From Actinomycetota bacterium (GTDB lineage Bacteria; Actinomycetota; Actinomycetes; Propionibacteriales; Nocardioidaceae), in NCBI GenBank assembly GCA_009701885.1, contig WLJH01000012.1, positions 58,798-122,797 on the forward strand: a stretch of DNA of 64,000 bases. The letters run 5' to 3'. The translations under genes and the position numbers were made by a program. Every line of letters begins with the position of its first letter. Within the stretch, counting starts at the first letter, position 1. Under the pieces are notes generated by a model. It was not told where the DNA came from. It did no database searches and saw nothing but the letters and a program-made list of their open reading frames with translations. Shown here one piece after another: positions 8,345 to 15,172 of this stretch.

Positions 8345-9285
8345 ACGCCCTGCTCTCGGTGCCGCTGACCCGGCGCCTGCACCGGGTGCCGGTCGTCCCG
8401 CTGCTGTACGGGCGGTGGGCGGAGCGCGCGTGGTCCTGGGACTGGCGCGACCACTGGACCCACGAGTGGTGGCCCCAGGGCATCACGTGGGCAGGCGAGC
8501 GGCTGCTGGTCTCCTGGTACGCCAAGTCCGGAGGCTCACGGGTCTCGGTCGTCGACCTCGAGACCCGTCGCTACGCCCACGTCACCCTACTCACGCCGAC
8601 CGGCGAGCCACTGAAGATCCACGCCGGCGGCCTCGCCTGGGTAGACGGCTGGCTGTACGTCGGCGCGACCGCCAAAGGCTTCTGGACCCTCCACGAGTCA
8701 GACCTCTGTGTGACCGATGGTCGAGCAGCGAGGAGCGCCAGCGACGAGCGTCATCGAGACCCGGTGACCTGGAGGGCAACCGCCCTCCACCGCCCCGAGC
8801 CCCCCGACGGCGGCCCACCCCTCCGCTGGTCCTTCCTCGACGCTGTCACCACACCGGGCGAATCTCGGTGGTCGAGCAGCGAGGAGCGCCAGCGACGAGC
8901 GGGCGTCGAGACCACCCACCTGTACGCCGGCGAGTACGGCCGCGGGAACAAGACGACCCGCGTCTGGCGCCTACCGGTGGCGGACGGCCAGCCGACCGGC
9001 CCCGTCGAGCTGCTAGCCACCGGCCCCCAGGGGATGCAGGGCGTGACAGCAACCGACGACCGGCTGGTCGTGTCCACCTCCCACGGCCCCTGGACCCGCG
9101 GCTCCCTCCACAGCGACTCCGGTGGTCGAGCAGCGAGGAGCGTCAGCGACGAGCGCCCGTCGAGACCACGCAACCACCGCGCCCCCGTCGGCGTCGAGGA
9201 CCTGACGCGAGATAGTCGCGGCCACCTCTGGACCCCCGCCGAGCACCCCGGCCGCCGAGCCATCGTGCGGCTCCGCCACCCGTAG
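8341..9285 (+). CDS. Propeller-like protein with three in-frame repeat insertions
   Basis: A 314-residue protein, translationally coupled to the EamA gene. I do not recognise a named family. Recurring strand pairs such as GITWAGERLLVSWYA, GLAWVDGWLYVGA, GVTATDDRLVVSTS and LTRDSRGHLWTPAEH suggest a beta-propeller. Three copies of the dispersed repeat sit inside it: 8719-8762 gives GRAARSASDERHRDP, 8867-8916 gives WSSSEERQRRAGVETT, and 9121-9169 gives GGRAARSVSDERPSRPR. The second copy is read in a different frame from the others, yet the ORF stays open to the C-terminus. The inserts lie between propeller-like segments, where a loop could tolerate them. It could be a decaying gene that happens to remain open. 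Confidence 0.7.
   Translation: MNALLSVPLTRRLHRVPVVPLLYGRWAERAWSWDWRDHWTHEWWPQGITWAGERLLVSWYAKSGGSRVSVVDLETRRYAHVTLLTPTGEPLKIHAGGLAWVDGWLYVGATAKGFWTLHESDLCVTDGRAARSASDERHRDPVTWRATALHRPEPPDGGPPLRWSFLDAVTTPGESRWSSSEERQRRAGVETTHLYAGEYGRGNKTTRVWRLPVADGQPTGPVELLATGPQGMQGVTATDDRLVVSTSHGPWTRGSLHSDSGGRAARSVSDERPSRPRNHRAPVGVEDLTRDSRGHLWTPAEHPGRRAIVRLRHP
8719..8762 (+). repeat. Dispersed repeat, in-frame copy 1
   Basis: GGTCGAGCAGCGAGGAGCGC at the left and TCGAGACC at the right, with one interior difference from the 50-bp form (TCAT for GGCG near the end). Read as G-R-A-A-R-S-A-S-D-E-R in the host protein. Confidence 0.85.
8867..8916 (+). repeat. Dispersed repeat, in-frame copy 2 (50-bp reference form)
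   Basis: Runs from GGTGGTCGAGCAGCGAGGAG to GTCGAGACCACC. The ends are imperfect inverted repeats (GGTGGTC-GA against TC-GAGACCACC). It is identical base for base to the copy at 39736-39785 in the xanthine dehydrogenase gene, but is read in a different frame (W-S-S-S-E-E-R-Q-R-R-A-G-V-E-T-T). Confidence 0.92.
9121..9169 (+). repeat. Dispersed repeat, in-frame copy 3
   Basis: GGTGGTCGAGCAGCGAGGAG ... CGTCGAGACCAC, differing from copy 2 at a few interior positions. Encodes G-G-R-A-A-R-S-V-S-D-E-R-P-S-R-P. Confidence 0.88.
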
Positions 9286-9320
9286 AGACAGCGCTCAGTC
9301 ACGAGACATCCCGAAATAGC

Positions 9321-9355
9321 CACCGGGGCCGCACACATCGTGTGCGGCCCCGGTG
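9321..9355. terminator. Strong hairpin after the propeller-like gene
   Basis: A perfect 16-bp GC-rich stem (CACCGGGGCCGCACAC at 9321-9336 with 9340-9355) around a 3-nt loop, 36 bp after the stop at 9285. There is no T-run, as is common in actinobacteria. It can act in both directions between convergent genes. Confidence 0.75.
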
Positions 9356-9393
9356 ACCTAGCCAGAGGACCTGTCTGCCCTAGGGTGTGACAG

Positions 9394-9443
9394 GCGGTCC
9401 GGACCTTTCTTGAGCAGCGGCAACAAAGAAAGGCCCGGACCGC
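9394..9443. terminator. Second hairpin in the convergent intergenic region
   Basis: An 18-bp stem with one mismatch (GCGGTCCGGACCTTTCTT at 9394-9411 against the segment ending 9443) around a loop of about 13 nt. Read leftward, the 5' arm contains CTTTCTTT. Probably part of the terminator of the leftward surface-protein gene. Confidence 0.65.
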
Positions 9444-9504
9444 GTCTGTGTCTCCGGCTCGAAGAGCTAGAGGGTGGGAGTCAAAGTGCCCTCCCAGAGG
9501 AGTG

Positions 9505-9573
9505 TCCCCGGGGCCGGAGCCCCGGGGATCTCCCATATCGGTGTGCTCAGAGCATCCCGATCCCAGAGGGATC
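9505..9573 (-). terminator. Two further hairpins just behind the surface-protein stop codon
   Basis: TCCCCGGGGC (9505-9514) pairs perfectly with 9519-9528 across a tetraloop. GATCCC (9559-9564) pairs with GGGATC (9568-9573), 3 bp from the stop at 9576. With the two stems further left there are four hairpins in 290 bp, which suggests a need to block read-through from a highly expressed gene. Confidence 0.6.
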
Positions 9574-9575
9574 GA

Positions 9576-12191
9576 TCAGCCCTGGGCCGCCTCGAGAGCA
9601 GCCTCAGCCTCGTCCAGGTCAGCCTGGGCGGCGTCGACCTGGTCCTGGCGACGGTCGACGACCGTCTGGGCGGCAGCGACCTTCGCGGTGGCGATGGTCA
9701 GCTCGTCCTGGGCGGCGGCGAGGGCAGCCTTGGCGTTCTTCAGCGCCTTGCGGAGCTTCTTGACCTTGGCCTTCTTGCCGGCGTCCTTGGCCTTGTCCAG
9801 CTTGTTCTCCAGCGTGGCGACCTTGGCGGCAGCGGTGTCGACCTTGGCCTGGGCCACGGCCAGCTCAGCCTGCGCGACGTCCAGGTTGCCCTGGGCGATC
9901 TCGAGGTTGGCCTGCGCCTCGTCGAGAGCAGCCTGGGCGTCCTCGACGTCCTGCTGGAGCTGAGCCAGGTTGACGACCTCAGTGGTCACGGAGTCGGTCG
10001 ACACCGAGGCCGACAGACCCGGGGCGTCGTTGGCGACGGTCAGCGAGTTCGCGGCCTTGCCGAACTGAGCGCCGTTGCCGGACACCTTCACGGTGATGTC
10101 GGAGTTGGCGTTGTCCGTCAGGAGCACAGTCTGCTCGAGCTCGCCATTGCTGTCCGTGGCAGCCTCCTCGTTCTGGAGGTTGGCGGGACCCGAAACGCTG
10201 AAGTCCAGGCGGGCAGCGTCGACACCAGCAACGGTGTTGCCGAAGGCGTCCGTCACCGTCGCCACGTAGGTCGCGACGTCACCGGCCGTGGCCTTCGCCG
10301 GGCCGTCGAGCTCGACGTTGCGCGCCGTACCGGCGAGAACAACCGCGTCAGTGGGCTGCTTGACGGTCAGCTTGACCGTCTTGGTGCGACCCGCATTCTC
10401 GATCGTCACGGTGACGACGCCGGTCTTGGTGCCAATGACGCGAACGGAACCGGAACCGGCGGCAAGGGTGATGGTCTCGCTGGCCGAGCCCTCGTTGAGG
10501 GTGTCGTCAGCGCCTCCGAGAAGGATCAGCGCGCCGTTGTCGGCCGTGATCTTGGCAGGAGTTCCAGCCGTCGCGCCGGTGATGTTCAGGACCACGGTGT
10601 CAGCGGAGGACGCCGCCGACGACGTCGCGTCGTACAGCGGGGTGATGACGGTGGCGGCGGGGTCCGCGGTGGCACCAGACACGGAGAAGTCCGCACCGAG
10701 GCCGTCAGCGGTGTAGTTGATCGTCCCGCCCGTACCCGCGACAGCGCTCGCGTCGAACTGGTCGTCGTACACATTGACGCCGAAGCTCTCGGTACCGGCG
10801 GTGGTGCCGGCGTCCGGCAGGCTAAAGGTGGCGGTTCCGTCAGCACCCACGGTCTGGCGAGCGGTCGCGGTGCTGCCATTGCGGGCTCCACGGGTGATGG
10901 AGACCTGGGTGGGCGCGCTGACCGCGTTGCCGAACTCGTCAGTCGCCTTGACCGTGACCGTCGTCGGGCTGCCGACCTTGGTGACGTAGACCGAAGGAGT
11001 CGCCACCACAGTGGCGCCCTCGCCGGCGCGGTCGAAGTTGACCGTGGTGCTAGCGATGCTGGAACCCGTCGACGCGAAGGTGAAGCTGGACGCGTCGTTG
11101 ATGCCGGTCGGCTTGACGCTCAACGAGCCCTTGCCATCGGCGCCCAGAACCACGGAGTAGACCTTGCTGGTCTCACCGTCGAACTTCAAGCCAGTGGCGC
11201 TGCTCAGCGTCAGAAGGATGACCTTACCGGCGTCGTCGGGACCATCGGCCGGGGTCGAGGTGTCCTTGCTGGCGAAGTCGAAGGTGATCGTGCCCTGGTC
11301 GACGCGCACAGCGTAGGTGCCGCCGAAGGCCTCACCCTTCTCGTAGGTGTCCGCACCGGTGACGAGGTCGAACTCGTCGGGGGTGATGGTGGCCTGCTCG
11401 AGCACAACGAGCGTCGCGGTGTCAGAGACCGAGGCGGGCGTGATGCCGGTGCCGGCGATCGTCAGGGTCTTGGTGCCACCGGTGGGCGCGGTGGCCGTGA
11501 ACTTCTCGGAGCCGTCGGCCAGCAGGGCCGGCGTCAGGGCAGCCGGCGTGGCGACAGCGCCGCCGGTTCCCGTGATGGCAAAGCCCTCGCCGGTGACGGC
11601 CTGGGTCAAACGACCCTCGGCGTCACGGATGGTGGCGGTGTACTCAGGCGAGGCAACGCCGGTCGCGGTGGTGTTCGTGTCAGGGGAAATGACGACCTGC
11701 GTCGGCGCGCCAGCGGTCGTCACCTGCACCTGGGTGCGGAACTCAGCAGCGTCGACAGCGTTGTTGCCGTTGGTGTCGATGAAGACGGCGAAGTTCGCGG
11801 TCGCCCCGGTCGGGGCGGTGTCGACGGAGATCTGAGCCGAAAACTCGTCCGTGGCCGTCTTGGAACCGTAGACCTCGGAGCCCTCAGCGGTCGGGGTGAT
11901 GGCGCCGACCTTGGCAACGGTCTGCGCGGGCGTGTTCTGGTTGCCGGCGAGACCAGTGAGGTCGGAACGGATGAGCTTAACCTGACCGTCGACGGTCGCC
12001 GCCATGGCCTCAGGAACCGAGAAGACGATGGTGCCGCCGTCAGCGTTGCCGTCACGGACCGGGCCGACGTTGGCGACCGTGAGCTCAGTCGCGCTGGCCG
12101 AGGCGGAGGTGGCGATGAACGGGATACCCGCCACCGCGAGAGCGGAGACGGCCGTGGTGGCCAGGCCCCGCTTGATGCCGCTGCTGTTCAT
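9576..12191 (-). CDS. Large secreted Ig-like surface protein with C-terminal coiled coil
   Basis: An 871-residue exported protein. The start ATG 12191 gives a signal region MNSSGIKRGLATTAVSALAVAG with a likely cleavage near SASASA. Residues ~35-760 are acidic, Thr/Val/Ala-rich and hold several bacterial Ig-like (Big/invasin) units marked by KATDEFGNAVSAP and VTDAFGNTVAGVD signatures. Residues ~770-871 form an uninterrupted Ala-rich coiled coil (QQDVEDAQAALDEAQANLEI and onward). No LPXTG or C-terminal membrane anchor is seen, so the coiled coil may attach it to the wall or assemble it. The N-terminal KRGLA-T-SALA-AG pattern recurs in the 1079-residue protein at 15173. Likely an S-layer-like or adhesion protein; this is inferred from architecture. 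Confidence 0.8.
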   Translation of the reverse strand: MNSSGIKRGLATTAVSALAVAGIPFIATSASASATELTVANVGPVRDGNADGGTIVFSVPEAMAATVDGQVKLIRSDLTGLAGNQNTPAQTVAKVGAITPTAEGSEVYGSKTATDEFSAQISVDTAPTGATANFAVFIDTNGNNAVDAAEFRTQVQVTTAGAPTQVVISPDTNTTATGVASPEYTATIRDAEGRLTQAVTGEGFAITGTGGAVATPAALTPALLADGSEKFTATAPTGGTKTLTIAGTGITPASVSDTATLVVLEQATITPDEFDLVTGADTYEKGEAFGGTYAVRVDQGTITFDFASKDTSTPADGPDDAGKVILLTLSSATGLKFDGETSKVYSVVLGADGKGSLSVKPTGINDASSFTFASTGSSIASTTVNFDRAGEGATVVATPSVYVTKVGSPTTVTVKATDEFGNAVSAPTQVSITRGARNGSTATARQTVGADGTATFSLPDAGTTAGTESFGVNVYDDQFDASAVAGTGGTINYTADGLGADFSVSGATADPAATVITPLYDATSSAASSADTVVLNITGATAGTPAKITADNGALILLGGADDTLNEGSASETITLAAGSGSVRVIGTKTGVVTVTIENAGRTKTVKLTVKQPTDAVVLAGTARNVELDGPAKATAGDVATYVATVTDAFGNTVAGVDAARLDFSVSGPANLQNEEAATDSNGELEQTVLLTDNANSDITVKVSGNGAQFGKAANSLTVANDAPGLSASVSTDSVTTEVVNLAQLQQDVEDAQAALDEAQANLEIAQGNLDVAQAELAVAQAKVDTAAAKVATLENKLDKAKDAGKKAKVKKLRKALKNAKAALAAAQDELTIATAKVAAAQTVVDRRQDQVDAAQADLDEAEAALEAAQG

Positions 12192-12266
12192 TCTGGTTGT
12201 AACCCTTCTGAAGGTTGTAAGGACTGGCTCGACACAGATCCCGAGCCACCGACCCCGAGGCCGGAT

Positions 12267-12294
12267 CCGGACAACCACAGAGGCAGTTGTCTGG
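12267..12294. promoter_or_regulatory. Inverted repeat in the divergent surface-protein / HTH intergenic region
   Basis: CCGGACAAC (12267-12275) and GTTGTCTGG (12286-12294) form a 9-bp dyad with one mismatch and 10 bp between arms. It lies 75 bp upstream of the surface-protein ATG and 143 bp upstream of the HTH gene. It is a candidate operator; the rest of this 245-bp spacer shows nothing else clear. Confidence 0.4.
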
Positions 12295-12437
12295 ACGGGT
12301 GGCACATTAGGGACTCCCCGAGTCGGCACGCGGGTTTTGTGTTCTTTACTTTCTGCCATGCAATAACGTGTGCGTCAGGTCACCAGCAGATTTCACCGGC
12401 GTACCCGTAACCCGGACGCCACGGCAGAGGAGTGGGA

Positions 12438-14132
12438 GTGGGCCCAGCCGCGCCTCGCGACGGCCGCACAGGCGGCGCAGGCGGCCCGGGCGACGGCAAC
12501 GGCGCCCGGAAGAAGCGTCGGGGCCGCCCCCCGCAGATGCCGGACGATCTGACCTCCATGGACGAGGGGTACTACGACCCCTGGGCACGTACGGCATGGC
12601 TGTTGGTCACATGCCGAACGCTTGGCCGCGAGACGGCGTACGCCGACAGGTCGGTCTTCGTCCAGGCACTGCGCGACGCGGGGGTCACCGCCGACCTCAG
12701 CCGACTCAGCCGCTGGGAGTCCGGGCACCACCCGATCACGTTCAAGGCGCTGCGCGGCTACGAGACCGTCCTCGGTCTCCCCGAGGGCGCCCTCGTCGCG
12801 GCGAACCGCCAGCTGGTCCGCGACTGCGACCCCGCCGGCAAGGCCCCTGAGCGCGTCTCGTTCGCCGAGCGCAGCGACACCGCCCCCGACGCGCTCATCA
12901 TGGGCCTGATCGACAAGGCCACCGCGTCCGGTGACGCCATGACCGGCGGCGACTGGCTCACCCTCGTCACCGAGCTCGACCACTTCGAGCTCGTCCTCCT
13001 CCCCGCCCGCCACTGGACGCTCCTGTGCGAGCGCCTGGTCCAGGAGCTCGCGCGCACCACCGGCATCGACCAGCTGCGTCGCTTCGAGGCGCTCAGCACC
13101 CTGATCAACCACCCCGTCGGCCAGCGGCACGTCCTGCACGCCCTGGGCGCGTGGCTCACCGACGACGACGTGCAGGTCGTCTCCCCCATGCTCGGGCTGC
13201 TCCAGCAGCTCGAGGACCCGGCCGCCAGCGCCCTGGTGCTCAAGCTGCTCGACTCCGACAACAAGGCGCTCGCCCTGGGCGCGATCCAGGTCGCGGCCAG
13301 CAAGGTGGCGCGCGGCCACTTCGACGGCGCCCCCCTGGCCCAGCTCGAGCAGCACGCGATCCGCGGGCTGCTCGTGCCGGCGTACAAGCGCGGCGCCGAC
13401 CTGCTCGACCTGCTCACCCACCTGCCCGACGACTCCTTCGCCCGCGTGGTCCGCACCCTCAAGGACGGACCGCTGCGCAGCCGGGTGCTCACCGCCCGCG
13501 AGACCAAGGACCTCGCCGGCAAGGACGCCAGCCGCCAGATCAGCCGCACCGTCGCCACCCAGGTGCAGGCGATGACGCCGGCCGTCTACACCGCCGAGCC
13601 CGACCAGCTGCTGCAGCGGCTCCTGCGGGAGTCGCTGTGCCACGTCAGCGGCAACCGGCGGCGCTTGGCGACGTACGCCCTGGGGTTGAGCCCCTACGCG
13701 GACGCCGTCGCCGACTGCTTCATCACCCTCGCCGGCTCCGACCGCGAGCTCCTCGGCGGGCGCGCGTGGGAGTCGGTGTGGATGCTCGGCCACGGCAGCC
13801 GGCGCGAGGACGTCGTCGCCCTCGTCGACGCCGAGCAGCCCTGGGTCCAGCGCCGAGCCCTGGTCAGCCTCGCCCGTTCGCCGAAGCGGCTCACGACCCA
13901 CGAGCAGGAGCGGATCAAGGTGGCGATGCAGCACGAGAACGCCTCGGTACGCCGGGCCGCGCTCTACGCCACCGGGCTCCAGGCCCCCCACCACCTGCCC
14001 AAGCCGCTCGGGGCCAAGAACAGTCCCGACGCTGCCGTCGTCACGTGGTGGCGGCGGGTCGGGCCGGCGATCCGGGACGGCGACGGTCTGGGCACGCAGG
14101 TACGCCGACCCGCCCCCGTCCTCGAGGAGTAG
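12438..14132 (+). CDS. HTH-type DNA-binding protein with HEAT-like helical C-terminus
   Basis: A 564-residue protein. The first 40 residues are Gly/Arg/Lys-rich with an AT-hook-like KKRRGRPP. Residues ~45-115 look like a divergent XRE helix-turn-helix (SVFVQALRDAGVTADLSRLSRWESG, where SRWESG is the typical XRE helix 3-4 segment). The remainder is a string of alpha-helical repeats resembling HEAT units (VVALVDAEQPWVQRRALVSLAR, HENASVRRAALYATGLQ). GTG 12438 is chosen because GAGGAG lies 5 nt upstream. It is divergent from the surface-protein gene and 3 bp from the convergent thioesterase stop. A role in regulating its neighbour is inferred from position only. Confidence 0.72.
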   Translation: MGPAAPRDGRTGGAGGPGDGNGARKKRRGRPPQMPDDLTSMDEGYYDPWARTAWLLVTCRTLGRETAYADRSVFVQALRDAGVTADLSRLSRWESGHHPITFKALRGYETVLGLPEGALVAANRQLVRDCDPAGKAPERVSFAERSDTAPDALIMGLIDKATASGDAMTGGDWLTLVTELDHFELVLLPARHWTLLCERLVQELARTTGIDQLRRFEALSTLINHPVGQRHVLHALGAWLTDDDVQVVSPMLGLLQQLEDPAASALVLKLLDSDNKALALGAIQVAASKVARGHFDGAPLAQLEQHAIRGLLVPAYKRGADLLDLLTHLPDDSFARVVRTLKDGPLRSRVLTARETKDLAGKDASRQISRTVATQVQAMTPAVYTAEPDQLLQRLLRESLCHVSGNRRRLATYALGLSPYADAVADCFITLAGSDRELLGGRAWESVWMLGHGSRREDVVALVDAEQPWVQRRALVSLARSPKRLTTHEQERIKVAMQHENASVRRAALYATGLQAPHHLPKPLGAKNSPDAAVVTWWRRVGPAIRDGDGLGTQVRRPAPVLEE

Positions 14133-14135
14133 GAC

Positions 14136-14945
14136 TCAACCCACCCGGGGCGCCAGCGCCAGCTGCCTCGACTGGGCGACGAGACGCCCGGTGGAGTCCC
14201 AGACCTCGCAGTCCTCCTCGAACATCCCACCCGCGAAGTTCCGCGTGTGGTGCTGCACCTTCAACCAGCCCGGCGCCGGCTTGGCGCGCACGTGGCAGGT
14301 CAGCTCCAACGTCGGCGCCCACCCGACCATCCCGAGGTCGAAGGTCACCGGCGGCAACGCGTCGAGGACCATCAGCAGCGCGACCGGGTCCGGCTCCCGC
14401 CCGTCGTTCAGGCGGAACCACGCCGAGAAGTGCCCCTCCCCGCGCGTCTCGCCGCGGATCCACGCGGTCTGCTCGATCGGGAACCGCATCTCGAAACGGC
14501 GCATCAGTGGGGCGATCTCGAGCACGAACTCCGGCACGTCCCCCGGTCCCGCGCACTCCTCCTGCGGCGGCAGCTCCGGCTCGACGGCGGTCGTGCGCAC
14601 GTCGCCCTCGAACCGGTCCAGGTCGGAGTACGTCGACAGCAGGGTCAGCCGGGTCTGGCCGTCCTGCACCAGGTCTGCCGCGACCGTCGCGAGGCGGCCC
14701 CCGTCACGGCGTACGTCGACGCTCACCTCGGCGGGCCCCGGGGTGCCGGCGGAGAGGTAGTACGCCGAGACCGTGACCGGGTCGGGCTTCCCGGGCAGGT
14801 GGGCGCTGATCGCGGCACCGGCCAGGGCCAGCTGGAAGCCGCCGTTGATGCCGCCGCCGACCGACCAACCGGCGTCCAGCGCGCCGGCGTACCGGCCCTC
14901 GCCCAGGGGCTCGAGCGACAGGTGGCGGTCCCACTCGGTAGTCAT
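14136..14945 (-). CDS. Acyl-CoA thioesterase-like double-hotdog protein
   Basis: A 269-residue TesB-like protein. The N-terminal hotdog has GGGINGGFQLALAGAAI and DPVTVSAYYLSAGTPGPAEV; the C-terminal one has PGWLKVQHHTRNFAGGMFEE and DCEVWDSTGRLVAQSRQLAL, both standard for the thioesterase family that hydrolyses acyl-CoA. It is a single gene between convergent and repeat-rich spacers, so pathway context is lacking. The chain length used cannot be deduced. Confidence 0.83.
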   Translation of the reverse strand: MTTEWDRHLSLEPLGEGRYAGALDAGWSVGGGINGGFQLALAGAAISAHLPGKPDPVTVSAYYLSAGTPGPAEVSVDVRRDGGRLATVAADLVQDGQTRLTLLSTYSDLDRFEGDVRTTAVEPELPPQEECAGPGDVPEFVLEIAPLMRRFEMRFPIEQTAWIRGETRGEGHFSAWFRLNDGREPDPVALLMVLDALPPVTFDLGMVGWAPTLELTCHVRAKPAPGWLKVQHHTRNFAGGMFEEDCEVWDSTGRLVAQSRQLALAPRVG

Positions 14946-15002
14946 GGGCGGGACGGTACTGGGGGTTCGGGGCTGTGGCCGCGGTGGGCGGGCAGCTCAC
15001 GC

Positions 15003-15095
15003 GGTCTCGACGACGGCTCGCTGGCGCTCGCCTGCTCGACCATCGGCGGTGGGCGCTGTCTCGACGACGGCTCGCTGGCGCTCGCCCGCTCGACC
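15003..15095 (-). repeat. Two tandem short-form copies of the dispersed repeat
   Basis: 15003-15041 and 15058-15095 are near-identical 38-39-bp units, here inverted (GGTCTCGACGACGGCTCGCT ... CTGCTCGACC). They are spaced about 55 bp apart in the 227-bp gap between the thioesterase start and the surface-protein terminator. Confidence 0.82.
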
Positions 15096-15112
15096 TACCG
15101 GCAGATGGAGAA

Positions 15113-15150
15113 CGGCCCGGGCGCCGCCAGCGGCAGCGGCACCCGGGCCG
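15113..15150 (-). terminator. Terminator of the 1079-residue surface-protein gene
   Basis: CGGCCCGGG (15113-15121) plus GCCGC (15123-15127) pair with GCGGC (15136-15140) plus CCCGGGCCG (15142-15150), with one internal mismatch. It lies 23 bp beyond the stop codon of the leftward gene. Confidence 0.75.
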
Positions 15151-15172
15151 TCACGAGTGACCTATCGGCGGG

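Noticed and set aside
8719..9169. Three repeats at ~150-250-bp spacing as a CRISPR array
   Set aside because: Spacing is uneven, intervening sequence is coding, no cas genes are nearby, and the same repeat occurs singly elsewhere.
9474..12410. A 978-codon rightward open frame
   Set aside because: Antisense to the surface-protein gene with signal peptide and coiled coil; low-complexity Gly/Arg/Val text.
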